Source: Parasphingorhabdus halotolerans
GTDB lineage: Bacteria; Pseudomonadota; Alphaproteobacteria; Sphingomonadales; Sphingomonadaceae
Direction: 5' to 3'
Assembly (NCBI RefSeq): GCF_012516475.1
Contig: NZ_CP051217.1
Span: 2,480,001 to 2,544,000 of the forward strand
Length of the DNA: 64,000 nucleotides
In this document: piece by piece, positions 36,789 to 45,858 of the stretch
Numbering within the stretch: position 1 is the stretch's first letter
Layout: each line of letters starts with the position of its first letter
Notes under the pieces: generated by a model
Database searches by the model: none
What the model saw: only the letters and a program-made list of their open reading frames with translations
Told to the model about the DNA's origin: nothing
Made by a program: the position numbers and the translations under genes

Positions 36789-37154
36789 TTACCCGCTATA
36801 TAGATTCACGGAGATCAAAATCCCGCAAGCCAACCAAATCGCAACAATTGCGACGGTCGCATAAACACTGGTCGGTCGCTCTGATTGCGAGGATGCAGTT
36901 TCACGAAACTCCGCCATCAGCTGGTCCGGAATGAAACGCAGGGCCAGCCAGATACCTAGCGGTACGATTATGATGTCATCAAGATATCCGAATAGGGGAA
37001 TAAAATCGGGAATGAGGTCGATTGGGCTAAGTGCGTATGCTGCCGTTGCCCCTGCAACGATTTTTGCGATGAACGGGGTCCGTCCATCGCGGGCCGCAAT
37101 CCATATTGCGATTATGTCTCGCTTCAGGTTTTTCGTCCAAAGCTTGATATTCAC
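36789..37154 (-). CDS. YkvA-like DUF1232 membrane protein
   Basis: 121 residues. The DUF1232 core is TPFIAKIVAGATAAYALSPIDLIPDFIPLFGYLDD, with the typical LSPIDLIPDFIP motif, followed by DIIIVPLGIWLALRF. A C-terminal membrane segment (VAIVAIWLACGILISVN) is present. Function unknown. It lies downstream of the DUF3035 lipoprotein gene in the same direction and is convergent with purH. Confidence 0.85.
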   Translation of the reverse strand: MNIKLWTKNLKRDIIAIWIAARDGRTPFIAKIVAGATAAYALSPIDLIPDFIPLFGYLDDIIIVPLGIWLALRFIPDQLMAEFRETASSQSERPTSVYATVAIVAIWLACGILISVNLYSG

Positions 37155-37166
37155 TCCGGCCCAGCC

Positions 37167-37574
37167 TTACTCAGGCGTGGCGGCCTGGGCGTTTTGTCCG
37201 TCGCCTTCGGGAGCAGCGATAATATCGCGGGTTACACCGCCTTTATTGACGGTGAACGTTCCGGCATCGCCCACGGAGGAGCGGATACCCGCGTCCGAGT
37301 TACCAGCTTGACCAACGATTGCTGATTCGGTGACGCTGCGCGCCTGTGGTCCGCCAAACATGGCTTCCAGCGTCTGCTGCTGCGAACTGGCAACTTGCGG
37401 ACGAGGCTCACCGGGACGTGGCGGGGTCAGCGCAAAATCAGGAGGAATAACCAGCGGCGCCTGCCGCGAAACAGCAAATTCATCGGGCCGGTCACGATTC
37501 AAAAACCCGCCGGAACCGCACGCAGAGAGCGCGATCAGTGAAACAAGGCTGATGCCGATGATGGATTTACGCAT
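37167..37574 (-). CDS. DUF3035 lipoprotein (BamF-like)
   Basis: About 135 residues. Lipoprotein signal MRKSIIGISLVSLIALSAC with the LSAC lipobox. The conserved DUF3035 patch follows: RPDEFAVSRQAPLVIPPDFA and LTPPRPGEPRPQ. The family is found in alphaproteobacteria next to lspA and has been linked to the outer membrane assembly (BAM) machine as BamF. The C-terminal half is low in pattern. Part of the minus-strand cluster ribF-ileS-lspA-DUF3035. Confidence 0.82.
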   Translation of the reverse strand: MRKSIIGISLVSLIALSACGSGGFLNRDRPDEFAVSRQAPLVIPPDFALTPPRPGEPRPQVASSQQQTLEAMFGGPQARSVTESAIVGQAGNSDAGIRSSVGDAGTFTVNKGGVTRDIIAAPEGDGQNAQAATPE

Positions 37575-37638
37575 AATCATATTCCTAAAAAATCTCTAAA
37601 CAGCCTGATAGCGCGCTCTTGCCACAGGTCAACTTTCA

Positions 37639-38154
37639 TCAAGCTGAACCGTCCGCATTTTCCGTTTTCTCTTCCCGGATCAGCAAGGCCCTGGCCAGCA
37701 GGATGACGACCCCGATGGAAATAGCCGCATCGGCAACGTTAAAAATGAGAAATGGCCGGAAATCGCCAAAATGCAGGTCGGCAAAGTCAGCGACGTAGCC
37801 CATACGCGCGCGGTCCAATATATTGCCCATCGCCCCGCCAAGCACCATCGCCAGCGCGATAATATCCCACTTCGCTTTTTCGCGGTTCATCCAGACAAAC
37901 ACCGCGATGCCGATAAGGCCGGTCAATGCAACCAGTGCCCAGCGCTGGAAATCGCTGGATGCGGTCAGAAAACCCATGGAAACGCCGTAATTTTCCGCCC
38001 AGGTGAGATTGAAAAAGGGCAGCAGCTCAATCTGGCCTTTGCCTTTGAGATCGAGCGGATGCATCACCAGATATTTGGTGAACTGGTCAGCGAAGAAAAT
38101 CAGGAAGGCGATAATCAGGCCCGTGCGGCGGTATTTTTTGATTGGGTCGGTCAT
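37639..38154 (-). CDS. lspA: Lipoprotein signal peptidase
   Basis: About 171 residues with four membrane segments. The catalytic aspartates lie in GNILDRARMGYVADF and FNVADAAISIGV, the LspA signature. LIIAFLIFFADQFTKYL is the first helix. It cuts prolipoproteins before the diacylated cysteine; this window alone encodes several lipoproteins. ATG 38154 is chosen; an upstream ATG at 38160 adds two residues. A mobile palindrome lies between it and ileS. Confidence 0.95.
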   Translation of the reverse strand: MTDPIKKYRRTGLIIAFLIFFADQFTKYLVMHPLDLKGKGQIELLPFFNLTWAENYGVSMGFLTASSDFQRWALVALTGLIGIAVFVWMNREKAKWDIIALAMVLGGAMGNILDRARMGYVADFADLHFGDFRPFLIFNVADAAISIGVVILLARALLIREEKTENADGSA

Positions 38155-38176
38155 AAGCAATTCACCATTTTACTGT

Positions 38177-38258
38177 CGTCATTGCGAGGAGCGAAGCGAC
38201 GCGGCAATCCAGAGCGGTTAGCGACGCTCTGGATTGCTTCGCTGCGCTCGCAATGACG
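38177..38258. repeat. Large inverted repeat between ileS and lspA
   Basis: CGTCATTGCGAG ... CAATCCAGAGCG pairs with CGCTCTGGATTG ... CTCGCAATGACG across a small loop. It belongs to the 'CGTCATTGCGAG' palindromes spread through many alpha- and other proteobacterial genomes. It would form a strong hairpin in the ileS-lspA transcript. Confidence 0.85.
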
Positions 38259-38277
38259 AGTGTGCGGCGATTATCTC

Positions 38278-41200
38278 TCATGCCACCACCTTCTGGCAAC
38301 GTCCGCACAACGCGCCATCTTCTTCCACTTCGGGGAGGAGACGCCAACAGCGGCCGCATTTGTGGTTGTTGGTTTTGGTGACGGTGACGTTGCCTGATAA
38401 AGCTTTTTGATCATCATCCAATTTGCCTAGTTGGCTTAAATTGACATCAGATACGATCAGAACCTCTGACCAATCAATACCGTCAGTCCGATCAAAGTTA
38501 CCAGCATCCAAATCCAAAATTACATCTGCTTCCAAACTAGACTTGATTTCCTTCTCACGTCGAAGGGGCTCTATATAAGAATAGACCATTGCACGCCCCA
38601 ACCGGACCGCTCTCCACCTGTCCGCAAGAATGTCATCTTTCCAACCAGCATCAACCTCCGGCCACTCCTTCAAATGAATGCTATCATCCTCATCCGGAAA
38701 ACGGCTCTGCCAGATTTCTTCGGCAGTAAACACCAGCACCGGGGCGATATAGCGGGTCAGTGCGTGGAACAATATGTCCATCACCGTCCGGTACGCCATC
38801 CGCTTGGGATCATCGGGCGCATCGCAATACAAACAGTCTTTGCGGATATCGAAGAAGAAGGCGCTTAAATCTTCCTGCGCAAAAGCGTTCAGCACCCGCA
38901 TATAGGGGCCGAAAGCAAAATCATTGACATGCTGTTTCAGCTCCGCATCCACCTCGGCGAGGCGGTGGAGGATATAGCGTTCCAGCTCGGGCATATCGGC
39001 AACCGCAACGCGCTCTGCCTCGGTGAAGTCGCCCAGACCGCCAAGCATATAGCGGAAGGTGTTGCGCAGCTTGCGATAGCTATCCGAAACGCCCTTGAGG
39101 ATTTCGTCGCCTATCCGGTGATCCTCGGTGTAATCAACGCTCGCTGCCCAAAGCCGCAGGATATCCGCGCCCTGCACGTCGATCACCGTTTTGGGATCGA
39201 GTGTATTGCCCAGCGACTTGGACATTTTCTTGCCGGTTTTATCGAGCGTCATCCCGTGGGTCAGCACCGCCTTGTAAGGCGCGTGGCCCCTTGTGCCGCA
39301 ACTCTCCAAAAGACTCGACTGGAACCAGCCGCGATGTTGGTCACTGCCTTCGAGATAGAGATCGGCGGGTGTTTGCTGATCGGGCCATTTGCCGCTTTCC
39401 AGCACAAAGGCGTGGGTGCAGCCACTGTCAAACCAGACGTCGAGAATATCGGTTATGACCTCAAAGTCATCGAGCGCATATTTATCGCCGAGGAAATCCT
39501 GATGATCGGCATTGAACCAGGCATCAGCCCCACCCGCCTTAAACGCTGCAATAATCCGCTCGTTTACCGCCGGATCGTTGAGATATTCGCCGGTCTTGCG
39601 GTCGACAAAAAGCGCAATCGGCACGCCCCAAGCGCGCTGGCGGGAGAGCACCCAGTCCGGGCGGCCTTCAACCATCGATTCCAGCCGCCGCCGTCCGCGT
39701 TCGGGCACAAAGCGCACTTTGTTGCGGATTTCGTCCAGCGCAACTTCGCGGAGGGTTCCGTTGATGCCTTCAGCATGGCCGATTTCAAGCCCCTCCCCTT
39801 CAGGGGAGGGGTTGGGGTGGGGGAGTTCCTTCGCGAGTGCGCTGTTCGGGTCGTCCCCACCCCGGCCCCTCCCCTGTAGGGGAGGGGGGAGTCCATCGGC
39901 ACAAACCATTGCGGTGTGCAGCGGTAAATAATCTTCGCTTTCGAGCGCCAGCTATGCGGATAGCTATGGGTGAAATCGGCGCTGGCCGACAACAGGGCGC
40001 CGGCTTCGCGCAAATCCGAACAGATCGGGCCATCCGGGCCGTTGAAATTCTTGTTGATCACCCCGCCGGCGCGTTCATCGCTACGCGGCAGCCATTCCCA
40101 GTCCTCGCGATAGACGCCGTCGGCATCGACCGCGAACACCGGATTGATGCCATTGGCCTTGCACAGATCGAAATCATCCTCGCCATGGTCAGGCGACATA
40201 TGGACCAGACCCGTACCCGCATCGGTGGTGACAAAGTGCGAGCCGTCGAGAAACGGGCGCGGTTTGGTGTAGAATTCACTGTCCGGGAAATTGTCGGCCA
40301 TGGGATGTTTGGCTGTGGCTCCGGCAAGTTGGGAGCCTTTGCCTGACCAATGAATTTGCTCAGATTGAGCAAGCCCGTAAAGCATCCGAGTAGATTTCAA
40401 TTCTTCAAATAGATCAGCAGCGATCAAAATTCTTTTACTTTGGCTGGGGTCCATCTGCGTTGGAGGCGAACCACGTTCAGTGGTTGGGATTAATTTTGGA
40501 GTGAAGTGATCGACCAAAACATAATCAACATCCGCCCCATAAGCGAGTGCCTGATTGACCGGAATTGTCCAAGGAGTCGTCGTCCAGATCACCGCATGCG
40601 CACCGACCAGTTCCGGCGCATTTGGCGCCTCGACAATCTCGAACGCCACATCAATCTGCGTCGAGGTGATATCCTCATATTCCACCTCGGCCTCGGCCAG
40701 CGCGGTTTTCTCCACCGGCGACCACATCACCGGTTTCGCCCCGCGATACAACTGTCCCGCTTCTGCAAACTTCAAGAGCTCTGCGACAATCGCGGCTTCG
40801 GCGTCATAGTCCATCGTGAGATAGGGCTTGTCCCACTCGGCAAGTACGCCGAGCCGCTTGAATTCCTCGCGCTGGACATTGACCCATTTGTCCGCATAGT
40901 CGCGGCATTCTGCGCGAAATTCGCTGGCCGGGACCTCGTCCTTGTTGCGCTTTTTCTTGCGATATTGCTCCTCGATCTTCCATTCGATCGGCAGTCCGTG
41001 GCAATCCCAGCCCGGCACAAACGGCGCGTCCTTGCCCAGCAAAGTTTGCGATCTTACGACGATATCTTTAAGTGTCTTGTTAAGACTATGCCCTATGTGA
41101 ATGTTTCCATTGGCATAAGGTGGCCCGTCATGGAAAATGAACTTATCCCGCCCTGCGCGGCACTTTCGCAACTTTTCATAAAGCCCGATTGTCTGCCAGC

Positions 41201-41306
41201 GCTCCAGGATCGCCGGTTCCTTGGCGGCAAGTCCGGCCTTCATCGGGAAATCGGTCTTCGGCAGGAAAACCGTGTCTTTATAATCTGGTTTGGTGGTGTC
41301 AGTCAT
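38278..41306 (-). CDS. ileS: Isoleucyl-tRNA synthetase (reading frame broken in this sequence)
   Basis: About 1009 codons in two frames. The class I HIGH motif is in PPYANGNIHIGHSLNK, the KMSKS motif in KTGKKMSKSLGNT, and the C-terminal zinc finger in CGRCWRLLPEVEEDGALCGRC. It charges tRNA-Ile. A palindromic element of about 102 bases (39790-39891) lies where the chain returns from the editing domain to the catalytic core, between QWFVPMD and EGINGTLREVAL. Frames before and after differ by one base. One extra C in the six-base run at 39884-39889 would make the whole gene, insert included, a single frame reading MDSPPPLQGRG ... [15 protein letters not shown]. The gene is normally essential, so either this base is a sequence error or another copy exists. 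Confidence 0.92.
39790..39891. repeat. Double palindromic element inside ileS
   Basis: CCCCTCCCCTTCAGGGGAGG plus GGTTGGGGTGGGGG on the left is mirrored by CCCCACCCCGGCCCC and CCTGTAGGGGAGGGGGG on the right. The ileS strand translates part of it as [12 protein letters not shown], the same peptide as the 5' dnaE2 copy. Same orientation and frame relative to the host gene as that copy. Confidence 0.9.
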
Positions 41307-41336
41307 GATCGCCGGGGATTACGGACAGTTGCGCCT

Positions 41337-42260
41337 TCACGCAAGATATTCTCGCGCCTTGTGACAATCGCGCTCCATACGGGTCTTTAATTCGTCGAGA
41401 TCATCAAACTTCTGTTCGCCGCGCAGGAAGTGGTGCAGTTCGACTTCGATTGTCTTGCCATATAGATCTTCGTTGAAATCAAAGAAATATGGCTCAAGTA
41501 GTTCTTTGGGCGGATCGAAGGTTGGCCGGATGCCGAGATTGGCGGCTCCGTTCAAAATTCGCCCGTCTGGCAATTTGCCCTTAACCGCATAAATCCCGTA
41601 TTTCGGGCGCAGATAATGGTCGATGTCAATATTGGCCGTGGGATAGCCCAATAAGCGGCCATTTTTATCGCCGTGAATAACTTCACCTTCAATCGCAAAG
41701 GGGCGTGTCAGCAGTGCGTTGGCAGTTTCACAGTCGCCATTTTTCAAGGCATCACGGATACGGCTGGAAGAAATGACTTCATTGTCATCGCTTACCGGGC
41801 CAACGGTTTTTGTCGATAAGCCAAGCGGCTTTCCTAGCTCGGCCATCACTACCACATTGCCCGCGCGGCCTTTGCCAAAGGTGAAATCTTCGCCGGTGAC
41901 CACACCTGCCGCGCCAAAGCGGTCCACCAGCAATTTGGCGACAAAATCCTCTGCCGTGGTCCCGGCGAGTTCCGCGCCAAATTCAAAAACTAGCATTGCG
42001 TCGGCCCCGGCTGCCTTAAAAAGTCGTTCGCGTTGGCCCAGCGTGGTCAGACGAAAAGGCGGAGCATCGGGCGTAAAATGGCGAACGGGGTGCGGATCGA
42101 ACGTGGCGATAATCGCGGGGCGGCCTTGGGCCTGTGCCCAATCGGTAGCGACCTTTGCCACGGCCTGATGACCTTTGTGAAAGCCGTCAAAATTGCCGAG
42201 CGCAATTATTGCACCGCGCAAGTCGCCCTCTATCCGGTCATGTCCGCTCAGCCGAGTCAT
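41337..42260 (-). CDS. ribF: Bifunctional riboflavin kinase/FAD synthetase
   Basis: 307 residues. The FAD synthetase half begins GAIIALGNFDGFHKGHQAV, with the GNFDGFHKGH nucleotide-binding motif, and ends VSSSRIRDAL. The riboflavin kinase half has EGEVIHGDKNGRLLGYPTANI and PKYGIYAVKG. It makes FMN and FAD from riboflavin, completing the pathway of which ribB-ribH are present at 19-21 kb. It leads ileS, thirty bases downstream. Confidence 0.95.
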   Translation of the reverse strand: MTRLSGHDRIEGDLRGAIIALGNFDGFHKGHQAVAKVATDWAQAQGRPAIIATFDPHPVRHFTPDAPPFRLTTLGQRERLFKAAGADAMLVFEFGAELAGTTAEDFVAKLLVDRFGAAGVVTGEDFTFGKGRAGNVVVMAELGKPLGLSTKTVGPVSDDNEVISSSRIRDALKNGDCETANALLTRPFAIEGEVIHGDKNGRLLGYPTANIDIDHYLRPKYGIYAVKGKLPDGRILNGAANLGIRPTFDPPKELLEPYFFDFNEDLYGKTIEVELHHFLRGEQKFDDLDELKTRMERDCHKAREYLA

Positions 42261-42266
42261 AACCGG

Positions 42267-43469
42267 CTATTGGCTGGATTCTTGTGTCGGTTCAACAGCT
42301 TGTTTAGGCAAGTCTTTCAGCGGGCTCATCCCCTGCCTTAGAACGCGCAGAGCATTGAGGCCCATGACCGCACGGATTTCATCCTCGTTAAAGCCCGCGT
42401 CCATGAACGCTTGGGTGATATGGACAATACCGCTGGTGTCAAAGCGCGTGGTCACCGCGCCGTCAAAGTCACTGCCGAGTGCAACAAATTCAATCCCCAC
42501 CAGATCGCGAACGTGCTTGACTGCCTTGGCTACGGATTTCGGGTCCGTATCACACATCGCGCCGTCCCAGTAACCCAGGCCGATTACCCCGCCGGTTGCC
42601 GCGACGCCTTTGATCTCTTCATCGGTAAGATTACGGTTTACGCCGCAAACCGCCTGCAATCCGCCATGACTGGAGACCACGGGACGCCGAGCGATTTTCA
42701 GGACTTCTGCGACGGTAGCGTGGCTCGAATGGGCGATATCAACGATCATGCCCATGTCTTCCATATCGGTCACAATCTGACGTCCAAAGTCGGTCAGGCC
42801 CCCTTTTTTCTCGCCATGCATTGAGCCAGCGAGTTCATTGTCGAAGAAGTGCACTAGTCCGGCCATGCGCATACCGGCATCGTATAGTTTCTGGAGATTC
42901 GCGCGCTTGCCTTCCAGCGACTGGAGGCCCTCAGCGGAGAATAGCACACCGATCGGTCTGTCATTGCCCGACAAGCCATCGATGTCAGCGGGCTTGCTGA
43001 TCAGGGTTATGGCACCATCTGAATCGGCCACCGCGCGGCCGAGCTTTGTTGCATGCCACAACTGGCGTTCCAGGATCGAGAACCATGTCCGGTAGGGTTG
43101 CAGCTGCGCAATTGCGAGCAACGTAATCTGATCGGTATCGGCGCTATTGCTATCGTAATTCTGCCCACGCGGGGTTTTGGTCACGCTGGAAAAAATCTGC
43201 AGGCCGACATTGCCCTGCTGCAGGCGCTGCAAGTCTATATGACCGCGATCAACGCTATCGGTAATCTTGCGTTTCCACAGCAATGTATCGCCATGCAAAT
43301 CAACGATCATCAGGCTGTCATGCAGTTCCTGCGCCTCGGGTGTAATGGGAGGAAGCGACTTGCCGTCAACCATATTGGTCTGTTTTTCAAACACACTTGG
43401 TGCAAAAATGAAGAAAGCAGCCGTCGCTATGGCGAACAAACCAAAGAATGAGAGCAGAAACTTCTTCAT
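42267..43469 (-). CDS. Membrane dipeptidase, peptidase M19 family
   Basis: 400 residues. An N-terminal membrane anchor or uncleaved signal (FLLSFFGLFAIATAAFFIFA) precedes the amidohydrolase-like M19 fold. MIVDLHGDTLLWKRK holds the first H-x-D pair, DIAHSSHATVAEVLKI and VSSHGGLQAV the next histidines, and LGSDFDGAVTTRFDTSG the conserved aspartate. It is a zinc dipeptidase acting outside the cytoplasm. It sits upstream of ribF with a six-base gap, so it may be co-transcribed. Confidence 0.9.
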   Translation of the reverse strand: MKKFLLSFFGLFAIATAAFFIFAPSVFEKQTNMVDGKSLPPITPEAQELHDSLMIVDLHGDTLLWKRKITDSVDRGHIDLQRLQQGNVGLQIFSSVTKTPRGQNYDSNSADTDQITLLAIAQLQPYRTWFSILERQLWHATKLGRAVADSDGAITLISKPADIDGLSGNDRPIGVLFSAEGLQSLEGKRANLQKLYDAGMRMAGLVHFFDNELAGSMHGEKKGGLTDFGRQIVTDMEDMGMIVDIAHSSHATVAEVLKIARRPVVSSHGGLQAVCGVNRNLTDEEIKGVAATGGVIGLGYWDGAMCDTDPKSVAKAVKHVRDLVGIEFVALGSDFDGAVTTRFDTSGIVHITQAFMDAGFNEDEIRAVMGLNALRVLRQGMSPLKDLPKQAVEPTQESSQ

Positions 43470-43492
43470 AGATTACTCTTTACGTGTCGGGG

Positions 43493-43987
43493 TTATGTGG
43501 TGGGGCGCTTCAACGTGACAAAACTATAGGCCGGCTTGCCGTCTGCTGCGTCATGTGCCTCGCGCACAGCCTCGGTCCAGTCCGATAGGTCAAAATCGTC
43601 GAGCACGGTATCGCCATCCGCATCCATATGCACTTCGGTGAGTTCGATGCGGTCGGCGCGCGGAATAAACTGTCGATAGATATCCGCGCCGCCTATTATC
43701 ACGATATGGGGCGCATTTGCGGCCCTCACCGCTGCATCCACATCATGCGCAACGTCAGCGCCATCGCTTTCCCAATCCTCGTCACGGGTCAGCACGATAT
43801 GACGGCGGCCTGGCAGCAATCCGGGCAGGCTGTCAAACGTCTTGCGCCCCATGATCATCGGCTTGCCCTGGGTTAAGGTTTTGAAGCGGCGCAGGTCGGC
43901 TGGTATGTGCCAGGGCAAAGCGCCATCCTTGCCAATGACGCCATTTTCAGCGCGGGCCAGGATCAAGATTATTTCAGGGTGGTTCAT
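43493..43987 (-). CDS. folA: Dihydrofolate reductase
   Basis: 164 residues. LILARAENGVIGKDGALPWHIPADLRRF with the catalytic acid in 'PADLRRF', followed by KPMIMGRKTFDSLPG and LPGRRHIVLTRD are the DHFR signatures. It reduces dihydrofolate to tetrahydrofolate with NADPH. ATG 43987 is the usual family start; a start nine codons upstream adds an atypical MPKFKTRQA. It precedes the M19 gene on the minus strand. Confidence 0.95.
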   Translation of the reverse strand: MNHPEIILILARAENGVIGKDGALPWHIPADLRRFKTLTQGKPMIMGRKTFDSLPGLLPGRRHIVLTRDEDWESDGADVAHDVDAAVRAANAPHIVIIGGADIYRQFIPRADRIELTEVHMDADGDTVLDDFDLSDWTEAVREAHDAADGKPAYSFVTLKRPTT

Positions 43988-44042
43988 TGCTTGCCTTGTT
44001 TTGAACTTAGGCACCTAGCGCAGAAAGATAACAAACAATAGC

Positions 44043-45113
44043 TTAGAAAAACAACTTTGTCACATGGCCCATTTTGCGGCCCTCTCGGGCTTCGCGTTTG
44101 CCATATAGATGCAGATGATTGCGGTCATCGCCGAGGATATTTTGCCAATCGTCTGCTTGTGTGCCGATCAGGTTATGCATCTCGACCCGCTTGGCTGCCA
44201 ATCCGGTGTCGCCCAGCGGCAATCCGCAAATCGCGCGGATATGATTTTCAAACTGGCTGGTGATTGCGCCCTCGATGGACCAGTGACCGCTATTGTGCAC
44301 GCGGGGTGCCATCTCGTTGAACACGGGACCCTTGAAAGTCGCGAAAAACTCGCAGGTCAGCACACCAACATAGTTTATGGCTTGCGCCATATGTGCGGCC
44401 AGCGCGCGCGCTTCTTCCTGCTGATCCAGAATTTCAGAGGGTGCCGGGACGTTTGAAACCGACAATATGCCATCCTCGTGCACATTATGTGGCGTATCCC
44501 AAAACCGGATTTCACCATCTTGGGCGCGCACCAAAATCACCGAGAACTCATGGGAAAAGGTCACAAAGCCTTCGGCCACACAAGGTTGCTCACCAACCGC
44601 TTTCCAATGGACGTTCAAATCATCACCGGCTTTGATTCGCGCCTGCCCTTTGCCATCATAGCCCATGCTGATAGTTTTCAGGATGGCCGGTGCGCCAATT
44701 TCTGCGATGGCCTGCTCCAGTGACGTAATATCCGTAACCTCCGTAAAAGGAGCCGTGACCCCGCTCTGATCGCGGGCGAAGTTCTTTTCGGAGATTCGGT
44801 TCTGCGCAATTTCCAGCGCCCCGACCGGCGGATATAACGGCGCACGATCCTTGATGTGAAACAGGGGATCAACAGGAACATTCTCCCATTCAATTGTAAT
44901 CACGGCACATTTTTTTGCGAAGCTATCGAGGCTCTCGAGATCATGATATCCGGCGCAGGTGAATTCGGCGGAAACCTCAGCCGCCACGCTCCGTTCTTCT
45001 GGCGCATAAATATGACAGTGATAGCCGAGCTGCGCCGCCGCAATCGCCATCATCCGGCCCAGCTGCCCGCCACCTAATATGCCGATAGTTGATCCGGGAG
45101 GAAGCGCGGTCAT
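44043..45113 (-). CDS. purK: 5-(carboxyamino)imidazole ribonucleotide synthase
   Basis: 356 residues. ATP-grasp fold: TIGILGGGQLGRMMAIAAAQL at the start, KTISMGYDGKGQARI as the nucleotide loop, CVAEGFVTFSHEFSVI, and GVLTCEFFATFKGPVFNEMAPRVHNSGHW with metal ligands. It uses ATP and bicarbonate to carboxylate AIR to N5-CAIR, then handed to PurE. ATG 45113 gives the family start and lies seven bases after the purE stop. A longer frame back to 45269 overlaps purE and is rejected. Confidence 0.95.
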   Translation of the reverse strand: MTALPPGSTIGILGGGQLGRMMAIAAAQLGYHCHIYAPEERSVAAEVSAEFTCAGYHDLESLDSFAKKCAVITIEWENVPVDPLFHIKDRAPLYPPVGALEIAQNRISEKNFARDQSGVTAPFTEVTDITSLEQAIAEIGAPAILKTISMGYDGKGQARIKAGDDLNVHWKAVGEQPCVAEGFVTFSHEFSVILVRAQDGEIRFWDTPHNVHEDGILSVSNVPAPSEILDQQEEARALAAHMAQAINYVGVLTCEFFATFKGPVFNEMAPRVHNSGHWSIEGAITSQFENHIRAICGLPLGDTGLAAKRVEMHNLIGTQADDWQNILGDDRNHLHLYGKREAREGRKMGHVTKLFF

Positions 45114-45120
45114 GCTGCGC

Positions 45121-45621
45121 TCATTCAGGCTTGTCTGCAACGGCAGCGCTTTGTGCCGCCCGCCATGCATCCAGGCGATTCGCCAGTGATGCGTCATTAT
45201 TGGCCAAAATAGCAGCGGCCAAAAGCGCCGCATTCTTGGCCCCGGCCTCGCCGATTGCCAAAGTACCAACCGGAATGCCCGCAGGCATTTGCGCTATCGA
45301 GAGCAAGCTATCCATGCCGTTCAGCGCCTTGGACTGAATCGGCACGCCGAGCACTGGGATCCTCGTCATGGACGCAATCATACCAGGCAAGTGGGCGGCG
45401 CCACCCGCTCCGGCGATTATGACATTCAGCCCTCTGGAAACCGCTGATTTCGCATAATCATAGAGCCGGTCCGGTGTGCGGTGGGCGGAGACAATTTGAA
45501 CGTCGTGAGCAACGCCCAGCTGTTCCAGTATATCCGCACCAAGCTTCATCGTGGACCAGTCTGATTGGCTGCCCATGATCATTCCGATTTTCGGATCAAT
45601 TTCTGCTTTTGCTTCGCTCAT
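45121..45621 (-). CDS. purE: N5-CAIR mutase, PurE catalytic subunit
   Basis: 166 residues. [60 protein letters not shown] and [19 protein letters not shown] are class I PurE motifs. It converts N5-CAIR to CAIR in purine synthesis. ATG 45621 (MSEAKAEID) is preferred over one ten codons upstream. Coupled with purK, in order purE-purK. Convergent genes do not interfere; a divergent GGDEF gene starts upstream. Confidence 0.95.
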   Translation of the reverse strand: MSEAKAEIDPKIGMIMGSQSDWSTMKLGADILEQLGVAHDVQIVSAHRTPDRLYDYAKSAVSRGLNVIIAGAGGAAHLPGMIASMTRIPVLGVPIQSKALNGMDSLLSIAQMPAGIPVGTLAIGEAGAKNAALLAAAILANNDASLANRLDAWRAAQSAAVADKPE

Positions 45622-45858
45622 ATATGCACCTGAAACATGCCGTGGAAGCACAGCCTCTTAGCGCTGATTATAGAGTGTGGCAATCAGGCAATGTTCCATT
45701 AGCAGAAACGGGGTGCGAATATTCACGACGGGCAAGAGTTTCCAATTGATACGCGGAATGAAATCTTGTTTTTTCAATAAAATTGACTAGTGAACAAATT
45801 TCGAACAAATAGTGTTTCAGCTTCTATTTGCTGTAAACTTGCATGGTACCACAGGGAT

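Noticed and set aside
38929..39879. Long open frame opposite ileS, including the palindromic element
   Set aside because: Antisense to conserved synthetase motifs; caused by the base composition of the strand.
45114..45269. Longer purK N terminus
   Set aside because: It would overlap purE in another frame and adds no family sequence.
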